From UBA12191 sp964422295 (GTDB lineage: Bacteria > Planctomycetota > UBA8108 > UBA1146), in the NCBI GenBank assembly GCA_964422295.1, contig CAYRAM010000006.1:1-64000 (forward strand): a stretch of 64,000 nt of DNA. Reading direction: 5' to 3'. Below the pieces are notes generated by a model. It saw nothing but the letters and a program-made list of their open reading frames with translations, did not search any database and was not told the DNA's origin. Shown here piece after piece: positions 8,072-17,253 of this stretch; position 1 is the first letter of the stretch; every line of letters begins with the position of its first letter. Made by a program: the position numbers and the translations under genes.

Positions 8072-9195
8072 GAATCTTCATGAATCACTTCCACTTGCTG
8101 TTTGTGAGCAGGACTCTCCTGGCGATGCTGACGGCTACGATCCTTTTATCCTCCCTCTGCGGCTGCGCATCGATGCCGACTTCGAAGCAAAGATCCGAGA
8201 TCGAAAACAACATCGATCGAATCACTGCGAAGACCTGCCAAAAGGAGATGGTTTCATTTCTTGATTTGGGGCCTCGTCCCAGTTGGAAAAAGGAAGCCAT
8301 CTCTCAAGCGCAGAACTATCTCGAAGCGCGCTTGCGGCAAATGGATTACCAAGTAGAGCGGGAACCGCTTCCAGGGCTGCTGTATGAAAGCCGAGGCAAT
8401 GCCAACATCATCGCCGAGAAGACTGGAACCCGTTTTCCCGATCAAATCCTCGAGATCAGTGCCCACTTCGATTCTCTCGACAACATGGGGGCAGATGACA
8501 ACGCCAGCGGTGTCATCGGAGTCCTTGAAATCGCACGGATCCTAAAGAACCTCAATTGTGAACGAACCATTCGCTTTTGCCTCTTTGACTGTGAAGAGGT
8601 CGGCCTTGTCGGCAGCGAACATCACGTCACGAGGATTCTGAAAGATTCGAATCGCAAAGTGATCGGTTTGATCAACCTCGAGATGATCGGCTACTCCTCT
8701 TCTGCCCCCGACAGCCAAATGGCACCTGTGAGGATTCCCTTGATCGTCGATCTACCGAGGACCGGCGATTTCATTCTGGTCGCCGGCAACTTTTCATCGG
8801 GGTGGCTCGGCAATCGAATCGAAAGACACATCGAACTCTTTGAACCAAACCTGCCCTACTACAGTGCCAATCGCATCGCTGGTTTCTTCAGTGACGCCGC
8901 AAGAAGTGATCACTCTCCATATTGGGCAGAGGGGCTCGATGCCATCATGCTGACCGATACCGCCAATTTCCGAAATCCCCACTACCACAAAAAAACCGAT
9001 ACCTTGGAAACGCTGGATTTCGAGTTCATGGCCCAGATTACTCGTGCGGTAGCGGCCACTGCACTTCATTGGGCGGGGATCGCGGAAGCTTCTGTCTCCC
9101 AACTCCGAGACTCAGGTCAATTGTATGGGCCCGTCGATCAATTGAAGGAACCTGAGCGAAAATCGATCTCGTTGACGAAAACTACCGACGGATAA
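8068..9195 (+). CDS. M28-family metallopeptidase lipoprotein
   Basis: 375 residues with a lipoprotein signal ending in LCGC (Cys33), so exported and probably membrane-anchored. The co-catalytic zinc signature of M28 aminopeptidases is present: H and D in SAHFDSLDNMGADDNASG, the EE pair in FDCEEVGLVGSEHH, and a late His in NPHYHKKTDTLETLDF. The ligand normally written NxDMxG is here NLEMIG, a Glu for Asp swap. Likely an aminopeptidase releasing residues from peptides outside the cytoplasm. It starts at an ATG overlapping the VOC stop (ATGA), so it is translationally coupled. Its 3' end overlaps the convergent DinB-like gene by 14 bases. Confidence 0.88.
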   Translation: MRIFMNHFHLLFVSRTLLAMLTATILLSSLCGCASMPTSKQRSEIENNIDRITAKTCQKEMVSFLDLGPRPSWKKEAISQAQNYLEARLRQMDYQVEREPLPGLLYESRGNANIIAEKTGTRFPDQILEISAHFDSLDNMGADDNASGVIGVLEIARILKNLNCERTIRFCLFDCEEVGLVGSEHHVTRILKDSNRKVIGLINLEMIGYSSSAPDSQMAPVRIPLIVDLPRTGDFILVAGNFSSGWLGNRIERHIELFEPNLPYYSANRIAGFFSDAARSDHSPYWAEGLDAIMLTDTANFRNPHYHKKTDTLETLDFEFMAQITRAVAATALHWAGIAEASVSQLRDSGQLYGPVDQLKEPERKSISLTKTTDG

Positions 9196-9688
9196 GGTCG
9201 ATGATTTTCAAGTGATGATCGGTGTGCACCCGGGCAAATCGCACCCAGCCCGGAATGTCGAGAAGGCCCATCTCGTGATGCAAAATCCCACGGCTGAAGG
9301 GGGGCGAAAGTGCCTTCATCTCTTCAAGAGTTTTGGCCCACCCTGCGAGCACCTTGTCAGTCATTGAAGTCAACTGATCCACTTGCGGATCGTCGGCTGG
9401 TTGAACATAGCGGGGAGCCTCCGCCATCCCTGTCGGGATAAATCCCGAAAGCAGAACCGGATGCGGGCTGCGGGAAGAATCTCCCTCTTCTCCACCTCCT
9501 GAGTGCAGGAGATCGACAGCGCGCAAGTTGAGCCGGTCCGCCTTGAGGATGTGCTCGCAATGCTGCCCCACCGACCACTCGGAAACTTCTGCGTTGATAC
9601 GATGGATCATCTCAGGATCCTGGCAATACTTCTGAATCTCGGTCAGGGACAACAGCAGAGCTCTTCCTTCTTCTGCGATGGAAAACAT
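9182..9688 (-). CDS. DinB-superfamily four-helix protein
   Basis: About 168 residues. The pattern WSVGQHCEHILKADRLNL near the start, HHEMG in the middle and FARVHTDHHLKII at the end supplies the three spaced histidines expected for the metal site of DinB/YfiT-like four-helix bundle proteins. Members include thiol-dependent transferases; the substrate is unknown. I prefer the ATG at 9688, which has a GTGGGA purine stretch upstream. A GTG at 9721 would add eleven residues but has no ribosome site. It is convergent with the M28 peptidase gene. Confidence 0.72.
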   Translation of the reverse strand: MFSIAEEGRALLLSLTEIQKYCQDPEMIHRINAEVSEWSVGQHCEHILKADRLNLRAVDLLHSGGGEEGDSSRSPHPVLLSGFIPTGMAEAPRYVQPADDPQVDQLTSMTDKVLAGWAKTLEEMKALSPPFSRGILHHEMGLLDIPGWVRFARVHTDHHLKIIDLIRR

Positions 9689-9757
9689 CTTTATCCCACT
9701 CGTGATTCTGATGTGCTTCACTGCACATTGAGAAATAGAAAAAGTTGAAAAGAAAAA

Positions 9758-9800
9758 GGTGAAAAGAAAAGAGGAGTGCCCCAGTCCCGGGACACTCCTC
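9758..9800 (-). terminator. Terminator of the lipase-like lipoprotein gene
   Basis: GAGGAGTG (9771-9778) pairs with CACTCCTC (9793-9800); after one mismatch three more G-C pairs follow, with an AGTCCC loop. On the minus strand the stem runs into a T-rich stretch (A-rich 9758-9770 on plus). It lies about 20 bases downstream of the 9821 stop. Confidence 0.8.
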
Positions 9801-9820
9801 TCTGCAATCGATCCGGTTTG

Positions 9821-12800
9821 CTAGAACCCGATCAGCAAAGCGTCGTCCGAATCACCGGTGGTCCCTGGCGATCCGGGCATCTCGGCGATGCCGGAGATCA
9901 CCTGAATCGACGGACCTCCAAGGGCATTTTCCGCTTGCTTGTAGTTGAATCCTCGGAGAAGCCGGACCTGGTCTCCATTGATATCGACCGCTACCAACCA
10001 AACACGTACATCGATCGACTCCCCCGGGCTGGAGACATCTCCCAGCCATGGTCCGGCATTGTAATTGAGAATCGTCTGCTGGGCGGGATCGCCGACGGCG
10101 GCATCCACACCTGCCGGGGATGGTGAAGTGGAGTTATCCGTGAACTCCCGCAACGGGAAGAAACTGGCACCATCGGTATCCTGGTCGGCGGTGTAACTAC
10201 CCAGGGGAACCTGAACCTCATTCCACAGCCACGGTTTGTCATCGCCGATGATTCCATCGACCGCACTGGCGGCTGTTTGACCTGTGCCTCCGGATGGTGG
10301 ACTGATGCGGGGGGTGGTTAGGGCCGATCCAACACTGCCAACATTGTTACTGGGTGCGTTCGGGGGCAAGGAATCGGAACGAACCACCTGTAGCCAGTTG
10401 AAGTGGTGCGCCCCATAGGCCGCTGCCGCCACTGCAAGGGTTCCCGCATCGGCGGAGGTATCGAAGGTCGCCACTACAGGATTCGCAGGATTGCCGGTGA
10501 TGGAAATCGTCACGTTTCCAAGCAATGTTTCCCCCGCCTCCACAGGGAAGGTCACATCTTCCGAATCAATCACGGGAACGGTTCCACCATATGCGACACC
10601 ATTGAGCAGGGTCGTGGTGACATCGACTCCCGATCGGGAAGCATTGAAGTAGGTCGTCACTCCCTGTTGCATCGAGATGCCGGTTTCACTCAAAGGATCG
10701 GCAAAGATACCGTGATCCCCTTCTGTGTACTCCAACGAAAGTGCCGGGGTAAAGCCATTGGGGAATCGCAGAATGGTAGGAGCACCGATGGCGGCGGCCC
10801 CTTTGGGGACCGATCCGATTCTGGCCAGAGGCAGTCCACCTCCCAGATAACTGGGCTCGATGATGCCAGTGTAAATGCGATCATCGTCGCTTCCTGAAGT
10901 GGGAATTCCCGAGATCGGCATACCGATGTAGTCGCTGTAGAAGCCGCCTCCGAGAGTATCGATGGGAACGACCAGATCCGGCGGGAAGTACCCAAACTTG
11001 TTCGCCGCAGCATTTCCACCCACTGTGAAACTCATGTGCATGTTGGTATTGGCGGTTGCGCGGCGAATATGGCAGATCGGATCGATCCCATCGGCGATGC
11101 CGGAGATCACTGTGATCGCCTGCTCTGCAGTGGTGCTGCCCTGAACCAAATCTTCACCCTCGAAGAAGGCCACCAGCCGCGGGTTGTAGTTGGGGGAATT
11201 TTCCAACAGTTTGGCGATGTGCCCCCCGGAAACATTCAACTCGGCGGCGGTGATCTTGCCAGGGCCGATGGCGCTGAGGAATGTCGAACCGATCAATCCT
11301 CCGAGGGACTGACCGACATAGAAGATTTCACCGGTGAAATCTGCAGCGCTATCGCCATCGATATCCCAACTGGGCAAGGCCTCTGTCAGTGCAGCCAGGT
11401 CGCAAACGGCCTGGGTCCAGACTGAACGGGAACTGATCAGGCTCGGGAAGTTCAGGAAGTAGGTTCCCGAGGGATCAGGCCCATCGCCGCCAGGGGCTTC
11501 TCCAGTGACATTATTGACAAAGTCGATTCCGAAGGTGCGCTCGATCCCCGGGATTCCGAAGGGGGATACCGTAGAGCCGATCTGTGCGGCGTAAGGATTT
11601 CCTTCCACTGTTCCATGCAGGGGAGCATCCATCGACACCACTGCAAATCCACTTCCGCAGAAGAGTGGCGCGAAGGCGAGCACGTCAAAGCGGCTGCGGG
11701 TGATTCCGTGCTGGAAAATGATGACTGGCCACGGCCCCACCGTATTTGGAGTCGCAATCAGGACAGGAATTTCAGAGGAGCCCTGGGCCGCCAGGACGGG
11801 ATCGTAGCGAGTTGGGAATGCCGGATTGGGATCATCAGAAGTGTTCTGGTAAACCACCCCTCCATCCGCATTGGTCAGATAGCCGCTGATCGCCTCGGCA
11901 TGACCGGCGAGAGTTTCATCGCCGGGGTAAAAGGTCGGCAATGTGATGGTGGCCTGGGTCAATGCCGGGTTGTAGGGCAGTGCTGATCCGGGAGGCAGGA
12001 CCTCGGTGGTGATCAGGTAGTCCAAGACATTGTCCATCCCGGGCACCGGTACTCCCCCCGCCGTGGGGAGTACCCCTGCGGTCGTGGCGAAGGGCGCTTG
12101 GGCGATGGTCTGGGCGACCGCCGCATCCATCACGTCGGTGACGCTTTGGCAGGTGAAGGAATTGGTGACGATGACATCTGCGGGATTGATCCCTTGGGTG
12201 GCCAACAGCCCCAAACTTTGTTGAACCATCGCGCCGACGGCATTGGCAAATCCGTCGACGGATGCATTGCCAGTTGCGGAATCGATTCCATTGGCCATGC
12301 GATCGTATTGATCAGAGCGGATCACCGGGTTTCCACGGAAATCGCGCACGTCATTGGTGACGACCACCAAAATTCCGCGGCTCTGTCCACCGAGACTGGT
12401 GTTGTCGGAGGCGGGCCAAGGAACACGCGGCCGCACCACCACTTGGTAACCGACGCTGCGCGCCATCGTCACGGTGTAATCGGAGTCCGCCTGTAATTCG
12501 CGAATGATGCTGGTGGGCAATGCGATGGGAGCCCCGACAGTGCCTACAGCGGCACTGGGCGGAAGGATGGAGATCTCGAAGACCCTTACCGATTGCCCCC
12601 CCACTACCGATGAGGGATCGACACTGTGGGTAAAGTCGAGTTGCATCGGGCTCGTCACCGAGAATCCGTCGAGGAATCCCTGGGCGATCAGCGGATCACC
12701 AGTGTCTCCCGTAACCTCCGCGCTGGGGATGATGGGAGTATTGGTAAACTCCGGCGTCGCACCGCCTACTGATGACTCAATGAGTCCTGCATAGGTGATG

Positions 12801-12955
12801 AACACATCAGACGGGAAGGGAACAGAAAAGGCTCCCGTGGAAAACTCGGCTTCCGTCGGCGGAGGAAGTACCCTGCCGTTGTTACAACCGATGAGAGTGA
12901 CGGCCAAAAGCGCCAGCAACAGCTGCAGATTGGATTGAAATTTGTTCACAGACAT
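9821..12955 (-). CDS. Large lipase-like lipoprotein (bacterial lipase N-terminal type)
   Basis: About 1044 residues from ATG 12955, chosen because it starts directly at a lipoprotein signal (MSVNKFQSNL ... LIGC, Cys24). The upstream in-frame extension is basic and unlike a signal. Residues 30-150 contain VPFPSDVFI, GFLDGFSVTSPM and VRVFEI, resembling the N-terminal domain of surface lipases such as VolA. The central region has FQHGITRSRFDVLAFA (oxyanion/hydrolase core) and YVGQSLGGLIG, a G-x-S-x-G nucleophile elbow. A likely catalytic His lies in EGDHGIF. The remaining C-terminus is beta-rich and unassigned. Probably an exported, anchored esterase or lipase. It has its own terminator. Confidence 0.78.
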   Translation of the reverse strand: MSVNKFQSNLQLLLALLAVTLIGCNNGRVLPPPTEAEFSTGAFSVPFPSDVFITYAGLIESSVGGATPEFTNTPIIPSAEVTGDTGDPLIAQGFLDGFSVTSPMQLDFTHSVDPSSVVGGQSVRVFEISILPPSAAVGTVGAPIALPTSIIRELQADSDYTVTMARSVGYQVVVRPRVPWPASDNTSLGGQSRGILVVVTNDVRDFRGNPVIRSDQYDRMANGIDSATGNASVDGFANAVGAMVQQSLGLLATQGINPADVIVTNSFTCQSVTDVMDAAVAQTIAQAPFATTAGVLPTAGGVPVPGMDNVLDYLITTEVLPPGSALPYNPALTQATITLPTFYPGDETLAGHAEAISGYLTNADGGVVYQNTSDDPNPAFPTRYDPVLAAQGSSEIPVLIATPNTVGPWPVIIFQHGITRSRFDVLAFAPLFCGSGFAVVSMDAPLHGTVEGNPYAAQIGSTVSPFGIPGIERTFGIDFVNNVTGEAPGGDGPDPSGTYFLNFPSLISSRSVWTQAVCDLAALTEALPSWDIDGDSAADFTGEIFYVGQSLGGLIGSTFLSAIGPGKITAAELNVSGGHIAKLLENSPNYNPRLVAFFEGEDLVQGSTTAEQAITVISGIADGIDPICHIRRATANTNMHMSFTVGGNAAANKFGYFPPDLVVPIDTLGGGFYSDYIGMPISGIPTSGSDDDRIYTGIIEPSYLGGGLPLARIGSVPKGAAAIGAPTILRFPNGFTPALSLEYTEGDHGIFADPLSETGISMQQGVTTYFNASRSGVDVTTTLLNGVAYGGTVPVIDSEDVTFPVEAGETLLGNVTISITGNPANPVVATFDTSADAGTLAVAAAAYGAHHFNWLQVVRSDSLPPNAPSNNVGSVGSALTTPRISPPSGGTGQTAASAVDGIIGDDKPWLWNEVQVPLGSYTADQDTDGASFFPLREFTDNSTSPSPAGVDAAVGDPAQQTILNYNAGPWLGDVSSPGESIDVRVWLVAVDINGDQVRLLRGFNYKQAENALGGPSIQVISGIAEMPGSPGTTGDSDDALLIGF

Positions 12956-13115
12956 CTCTCGATTCAATGAGAAAAAAAATGCTCTGAATTCCGGATCAAC
13001 GCAGAGGTCAAAAAACCGACACGGGCCCCCCCGGCCGGTCCGATTCCCGAGATGGGAATTCGTCAGATAACCCCCTTTGACGCACACCATGGTCTAATTC
13101 ACACAAGGGGTCTTG

Positions 13116-13583
13116 TCAATCGGTGAAGGGGCCGTAAAGGTCGATCCAAGAGGTCAAATAAGCCTCCTGGGCCTTCCCCATGACCCCGGCATCTTCCTCG
13201 GTGAGGTCGTCAAACCCCGTCAGATGCAGAAGGCCGTGAATCAAGTAAAGATGGAGCTCGGTGAGAGGGGTCGATCGGTGCTCTTGAGCCTGTCTGAGCG
13301 CCGCACCGGAAGAAATCACAATTTCCCCATCGAGGGTCCGAGAATCATCACCGTTGAGAGGGAAAGTGATCACATCGGTCGCCGTAGGATCGTCGAGAAA
13401 TTCCCCGTGAATCTGACCGATGCGCTCATCATCGACGAAACAGACGCTGATCTCGCCGCTTCGGCCCTCCCCTTCAAGGACAAAGCGGACCAGTCGCTCG
13501 ACCCGATCGGGATCAACGGGCAAATCATCCTGCAGATTTTCAACTTGGACACGGATCGCCGGTGAATCCGCCGACCGGTTCAT
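13116..13583 (-). CDS. ybeY: Endoribonuclease YbeY (rRNA maturation)
   Basis: A 155-residue zinc-dependent RNase involved in 16S rRNA 3' maturation and ribosome quality control. Typical features are VCFVDDERIGQIHGEFLDDPTATDVITFPL and the signature HGLLHLTGFDD. In many homologues the last metal ligand of H-x3-H-x5-H is His; here it is Asp, a substitution also known in some lineages. It overlaps the upstream HD-domain gene by four bases (ATGA) and completes the phoH-HD-ybeY trio common in bacteria. It is the last gene of the long minus-strand run. Confidence 0.93.
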   Translation of the reverse strand: MNRSADSPAIRVQVENLQDDLPVDPDRVERLVRFVLEGEGRSGEISVCFVDDERIGQIHGEFLDDPTATDVITFPLNGDDSRTLDGEIVISSGAALRQAQEHRSTPLTELHLYLIHGLLHLTGFDDLTEEDAGVMGKAQEAYLTSWIDLYGPFTD

Positions 13584-15193
13584 CGACGGCGTGCCGTTAC
13601 CGGAGACTCGGTCGGGTTACCCTCTCCCGAATCTCCCTCCGTGGAATCGGAGTCCCCTGAATTGGAGTCACCGGAACGATTCTCCGATTCACCGGGGTAC
13701 TTGACGCGACCGTGGTGGATCGCCGAGAGCACCCTGACAAACGCATCTTCGATGCCATGAAGATCGCTCATCGTCAGTTCGCATTCATCCAGTTGGCAAT
13801 CGCTGGTCCGCGCATGAATGATGTTGCGTACGTGCTGACGCACCCGTGCGGGGGTCGGGTCTGACAAAGTTCTTGAGGACGCTTCCACCCCATCCGCCAG
13901 CATCAAAATGCCCGCTTCACGGAAGGTGGGCTTGGGACCGGGGTAACGGAATGCTTCGCGAGTCCGATCCGCTTCCTCCTCATCCACTTGCTGCGCCTTC
14001 TTGTGAAAGAAGAACTCGACCACGGAAGTACCGTGGTGCATCGGGATCATGTCGACGATCGGTTGCGGCAGGCGTTCCTCTTCGGCGATCGATTTTCCAT
14101 CCTTGACGTGGGCGATCACCACCAACCGTGACATCTCGGGGGTCAAGCGGTCATGGACATTCTCACCCCCCTGCATGTTTTCGACGAAGTAGCCCGGTTT
14201 GAACATCTTGCCGATGTCGTGGTACAGCGCTCCCACCCGGCAAAGGAGTCCATCCGCACCGATGGTGTTGGCTGCTTCCTCGGCCAATTGACCCACCATC
14301 AGCGAGTGCTGAAAAGAACCGGGGGCGAGCAAAGAGAACTCATTCAGCAGCGGCCGGTGGGTGTCGGAGAGTTCAACCAATCGGATTTCGGTGAGCACAT
14401 CAAACCAGCGCTCCATGAAGGGCAGCGCACTGGTGATCAATACTCCTGCGGTGATACCACCAACCAAACTCCACATCGCATCCTGCAATGGGGTCGTCAT
14501 GACGAACGCCGTGAAATCCACATCACCAAATGCCAACGGTTTGAGGAGCAGAATGCCGAGGGCCTGGGTCAATCCGGCGAGAAAACCGACCGTCAGAATT
14601 CGGGTTCGGGTACGCACCTTCTGCACCCCTTGCACCGCCACGAGGATGCCGAGGAATTGGGCGAGCCCCATCGCCACCGCATCGATTTGCGGTTGGCGCT
14701 CCTGAACCATCAATACGGTGAACACCACCGATGCTCCCGAGATCAGGATCGCCTGGGTCGGTCTCAGCAGAAAGCCGAGGATCATCCCCAACAGAGGGAT
14801 CGGCAACAGCATCACCGAAACACTGGAGTCCTGAAGGATGATCCAATTGGCGATCAAAAATCCTGACAACAGCATGAAGGAGCGGCCGAGCGGCCACGAA
14901 GCGGCCGAATTCAGGGTGCGGCTGAGCAGCAATGCGCCGACATGGATCAGCGAGACGACTGAAAGGAGTTCGACCCAACGCCCGGGACCGGGATCGGTCA
15001 GCGGATCCTGGATCGGCGAAGCCCAACCGATGAGGAAGGTCACCAGCATTACTTGGAAGGAGAGGAGCGCAATTTGGACCCAGCGGCGGAATTGGGCCTC
15101 TTCGGCAGACAGCCGCCCTGAACGGGTCTGCCGCTTGCCGAAGGAGAGCCGTTGCCAGCTTTTGGCACCGGAGCGTCCTCGGGAGGTACTCAT
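13580..15193 (-). CDS. HD-domain membrane phosphohydrolase (PgpH/YqfF-like, short form)
   Basis: About 537 residues from the ATG at 15193. Longer in-frame upstream sequence is basic, unconserved and follows a different codon pattern. Eight or so hydrophobic segments (roughly residues 40-290) precede an HD domain with HSLMVGQLAEEAA, GALYHDIGKM, VIAHVKDG and IPMHHGTSVVEFF. This is the arrangement of PgpH c-di-AMP phosphodiesterases between phoH and ybeY. The long extracytoplasmic 7TMR-HDED domain of classical PgpH, normally before the membrane block, is absent. The extreme C-terminus is a Ser/Asp/Glu/Gly-rich tail. C-di-AMP hydrolysis is inferred from family and position. The stop overlaps the ybeY start. 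Confidence 0.85.
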   Translation of the reverse strand: MSTSRGRSGAKSWQRLSFGKRQTRSGRLSAEEAQFRRWVQIALLSFQVMLVTFLIGWASPIQDPLTDPGPGRWVELLSVVSLIHVGALLLSRTLNSAASWPLGRSFMLLSGFLIANWIILQDSSVSVMLLPIPLLGMILGFLLRPTQAILISGASVVFTVLMVQERQPQIDAVAMGLAQFLGILVAVQGVQKVRTRTRILTVGFLAGLTQALGILLLKPLAFGDVDFTAFVMTTPLQDAMWSLVGGITAGVLITSALPFMERWFDVLTEIRLVELSDTHRPLLNEFSLLAPGSFQHSLMVGQLAEEAANTIGADGLLCRVGALYHDIGKMFKPGYFVENMQGGENVHDRLTPEMSRLVVIAHVKDGKSIAEEERLPQPIVDMIPMHHGTSVVEFFFHKKAQQVDEEEADRTREAFRYPGPKPTFREAGILMLADGVEASSRTLSDPTPARVRQHVRNIIHARTSDCQLDECELTMSDLHGIEDAFVRVLSAIHHGRVKYPGESENRSGDSNSGDSDSTEGDSGEGNPTESPVTARRR

Positions 15194-15389
15194 CGGATCA
15201 GTCCTCAGCCTTTCCAATCCACCCCGTCGACGGCGGGTCTGCCCATCCGCAGGGGTGGTTGCAGGGACGATCCCCTGCCCTCCCATTGTCGGAGGAAACG
15301 GCCATTCTGTCCAAGGGATGCGCACATCGGAGCCGGACTTAATGCTCCTGGGACCCTTTAAGTCACGAAATAATAAAGGCTTACAAAAA

Positions 15390-16397
15390 TCAAGAAGATC
15401 CGCCCTCGTGGCGTTCGTAGGCATTGACGATGCGGGTAACCAGGGGATTTCGGACGATATCGGCCGCTTCTAATTCGACCCAGGAGATCCCTTTTACCGA
15501 GCCGAGGACCCTTTTGGCATGAAGTAGCCCGGAAGGCTGCCCCTTCTGCAGATCGAGTTGGGTCGGGTCTCCGGTAACGACGATGCGGGAATGGGTCCCC
15601 ATCCGCGTCAAAAACATCTTCATCTGGGCTGTCGTCGTGTTTTGAGCCTCATCGAGGATGATGAAGGCGTCATTCAGGGTGCGCCCGCGCATGTACGCCA
15701 GCGGCACCACCTCGATGATCTCGCGGTCGCTGTAGCGGCGCACCTGGTCGTAATCGAGCATCTCATGAAGAGCATCATAGAGGGGACGCAGGTAGGGATT
15801 CACCTTTTGCTGGAAATCTCCGGGAAGGAAGCCCAACTTTTCTCCGGCCTCCACCGCCGGACGACTGAGGATCAATTTGCGAACCTCCCCCGCTTTCAAA
15901 GCTTCGACCGCAGCTTTGACGGCGAGGTAGGTTTTCCCGGTTCCCGCCGGACCCAATGACATGACGATGTCGTGTTTTTCCATCGCTTCGAGATAGCGCG
16001 CCTGGCCCGGGGTCCTGGCGATCTTTTGCAGAGAGCTGCGCGGCAGCGGGGGAGACTTTTCATTCCCCGGTTCATCCCCCGAAGCTGCAAACAGGTCCGC
16101 CTCGTGATCACCCGGATGAAGGATGGGATCGCTTTCCCCATCCCTGAACTTTTGCAGTGCGGTGTCGAGAATTTCTCCCGGCGATTTTGCGGATGATTCC
16201 CTGTGGGCGTTGAGCATCGCTTCGACCGCCTGGCGCGCCGATTCGACCCGATCCTCATCGCCTTCGAGATCGAGGCGCAGACCGCGAGCGATCGCCTGGA
16301 TACCAAAACCATCGCGGATCATTCGCAGTTGAATGTCGCGGATCCCCAGAATCTCCTGGGTTTCTTCGTCGTCATGAAAGTCAAAAGAAACAGCCAA
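15390..16397 (-). CDS. phoH: PhoH-family ATPase (PhoH/YbeZ)
   Basis: 335 residues. An N-terminal KH-like segment (FGIQAIARGLRLDLEGDEDRV) is followed by the PhoH P-loop domain: Walker A GPAGTGKTYLAVKAAVEAL, EKLGFLPGDFQQKV, and Walker B FIILDEAQNTT with TRMGTHSRIVVTGDPTQ. Probably an RNA-linked ATPase working with YbeY in ribosome biogenesis. The start is TTG at 16397 with AGGAGG five bases upstream. It lies 13 bases after cdsA and about 200 bases before the HD-domain gene in the same direction. Confidence 0.94.
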   Translation of the reverse strand: MAVSFDFHDDEETQEILGIRDIQLRMIRDGFGIQAIARGLRLDLEGDEDRVESARQAVEAMLNAHRESSAKSPGEILDTALQKFRDGESDPILHPGDHEADLFAASGDEPGNEKSPPLPRSSLQKIARTPGQARYLEAMEKHDIVMSLGPAGTGKTYLAVKAAVEALKAGEVRKLILSRPAVEAGEKLGFLPGDFQQKVNPYLRPLYDALHEMLDYDQVRRYSDREIIEVVPLAYMRGRTLNDAFIILDEAQNTTTAQMKMFLTRMGTHSRIVVTGDPTQLDLQKGQPSGLLHAKRVLGSVKGISWVELEAADIVRNPLVTRIVNAYERHEGGSS

Positions 16398-16410
16398 TCG
16401 TCCTCCTCGT

Positions 16411-17253
16411 CTAATCTTGCCATACGCTTCTCAACCACACGATCAGCGGGATCGCCAGGATGAGGCTGTCCATCATGTCGAGCAGGCCGCCGAGCCCGGG
16501 AATCGTATCCCCTGAATTCTTCGCCCCGACAGAGCGCTTGAGAGCGGACTCCTGAAGATCGGTCAGTTGTCCCGCGAAGGCCACCAAGGCCCCAAAAAAC
16601 ACCGCTTCGGAGACGGGGAAACTCTCGTGCTGAAGGATGGCGGCGTACAACGCCCCCAAAATAGCGGCTACAACCACCGCTCCCAGTAATCCTTCGACGG
16701 TTTTGCGTGGACTGATGGGGTGGAGAGGAGTTCGGCCGAAGGGGCGCCCAATCAGGTAGGCCCCGGTATCGGATCCTTTGACCATCAACAAGGCACAGAG
16801 AAACAGATGAGCACCGAGAGGATCTGAAGAGATGGACGCGCAAGCCAACACCGGCATCGCCAACCACACCGAGATCAAAATGGCATGCAGGATTCCTCGC
16901 CAGCGTGCACCGGGGATCGATGGTGCCAATTCGGTGATCAGGGGAGCCAGAAACAGGGGCAGCCCCAGCATCCATACCGGTGAAACTCCGTTTTCAAATC
17001 CCGGAACGGACTTGCCCATCTCTGTCGCCAGGAGCAAGAAGATGGTGCAGAAAAACAGCAGGCCGATGATGACGTCAGCGCGCCACTTGGAACCGAGTCG
17101 TACCCCTTCGATCACTGCTCCGGCACCAAACAACACGGCCAATAGTTGGAGCCCTTTGCCATCCCCCCCTCCCCAAAGGTCGAGGAAGACGACGCCAATG
17201 ATCGCCAGTGAAATCGGGATCCCCCAACGGAGACGTGCACCGAGACCCTTCAT
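16411..17253 (-). CDS. cdsA: Phosphatidate cytidylyltransferase CdsA
   Basis: About 280 residues, strongly hydrophobic with eight or so membrane helices. It makes CDP-diacylglycerol from CTP and phosphatidic acid. GSDTGAYLIGRPFGRTPLHP and ISPRKTVEGLLG are typical. The C-terminal signature reads SVGAKNSGDTIPGLGGLLDM; the usual K-D is K-N here, while the following G-G-x-x-D-x-x-D frame is kept. The ATG at 17253 overlaps the uppS stop by four bases and has GGAGGCGGAA directly upstream. The uppS-cdsA order is widespread. Confidence 0.92.
   Translation of the reverse strand: MKGLGARLRWGIPISLAIIGVVFLDLWGGGDGKGLQLLAVLFGAGAVIEGVRLGSKWRADVIIGLLFFCTIFLLLATEMGKSVPGFENGVSPVWMLGLPLFLAPLITELAPSIPGARWRGILHAILISVWLAMPVLACASISSDPLGAHLFLCALLMVKGSDTGAYLIGRPFGRTPLHPISPRKTVEGLLGAVVVAAILGALYAAILQHESFPVSEAVFFGALVAFAGQLTDLQESALKRSVGAKNSGDTIPGLGGLLDMMDSLILAIPLIVWLRSVWQD

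Noticed and set aside
14153..14866. 237-codon plus-strand frame inside the HD-domain gene
   Set aside because: His/Gln/Arg-rich shadow of the membrane segment; no start site or recognisable protein.
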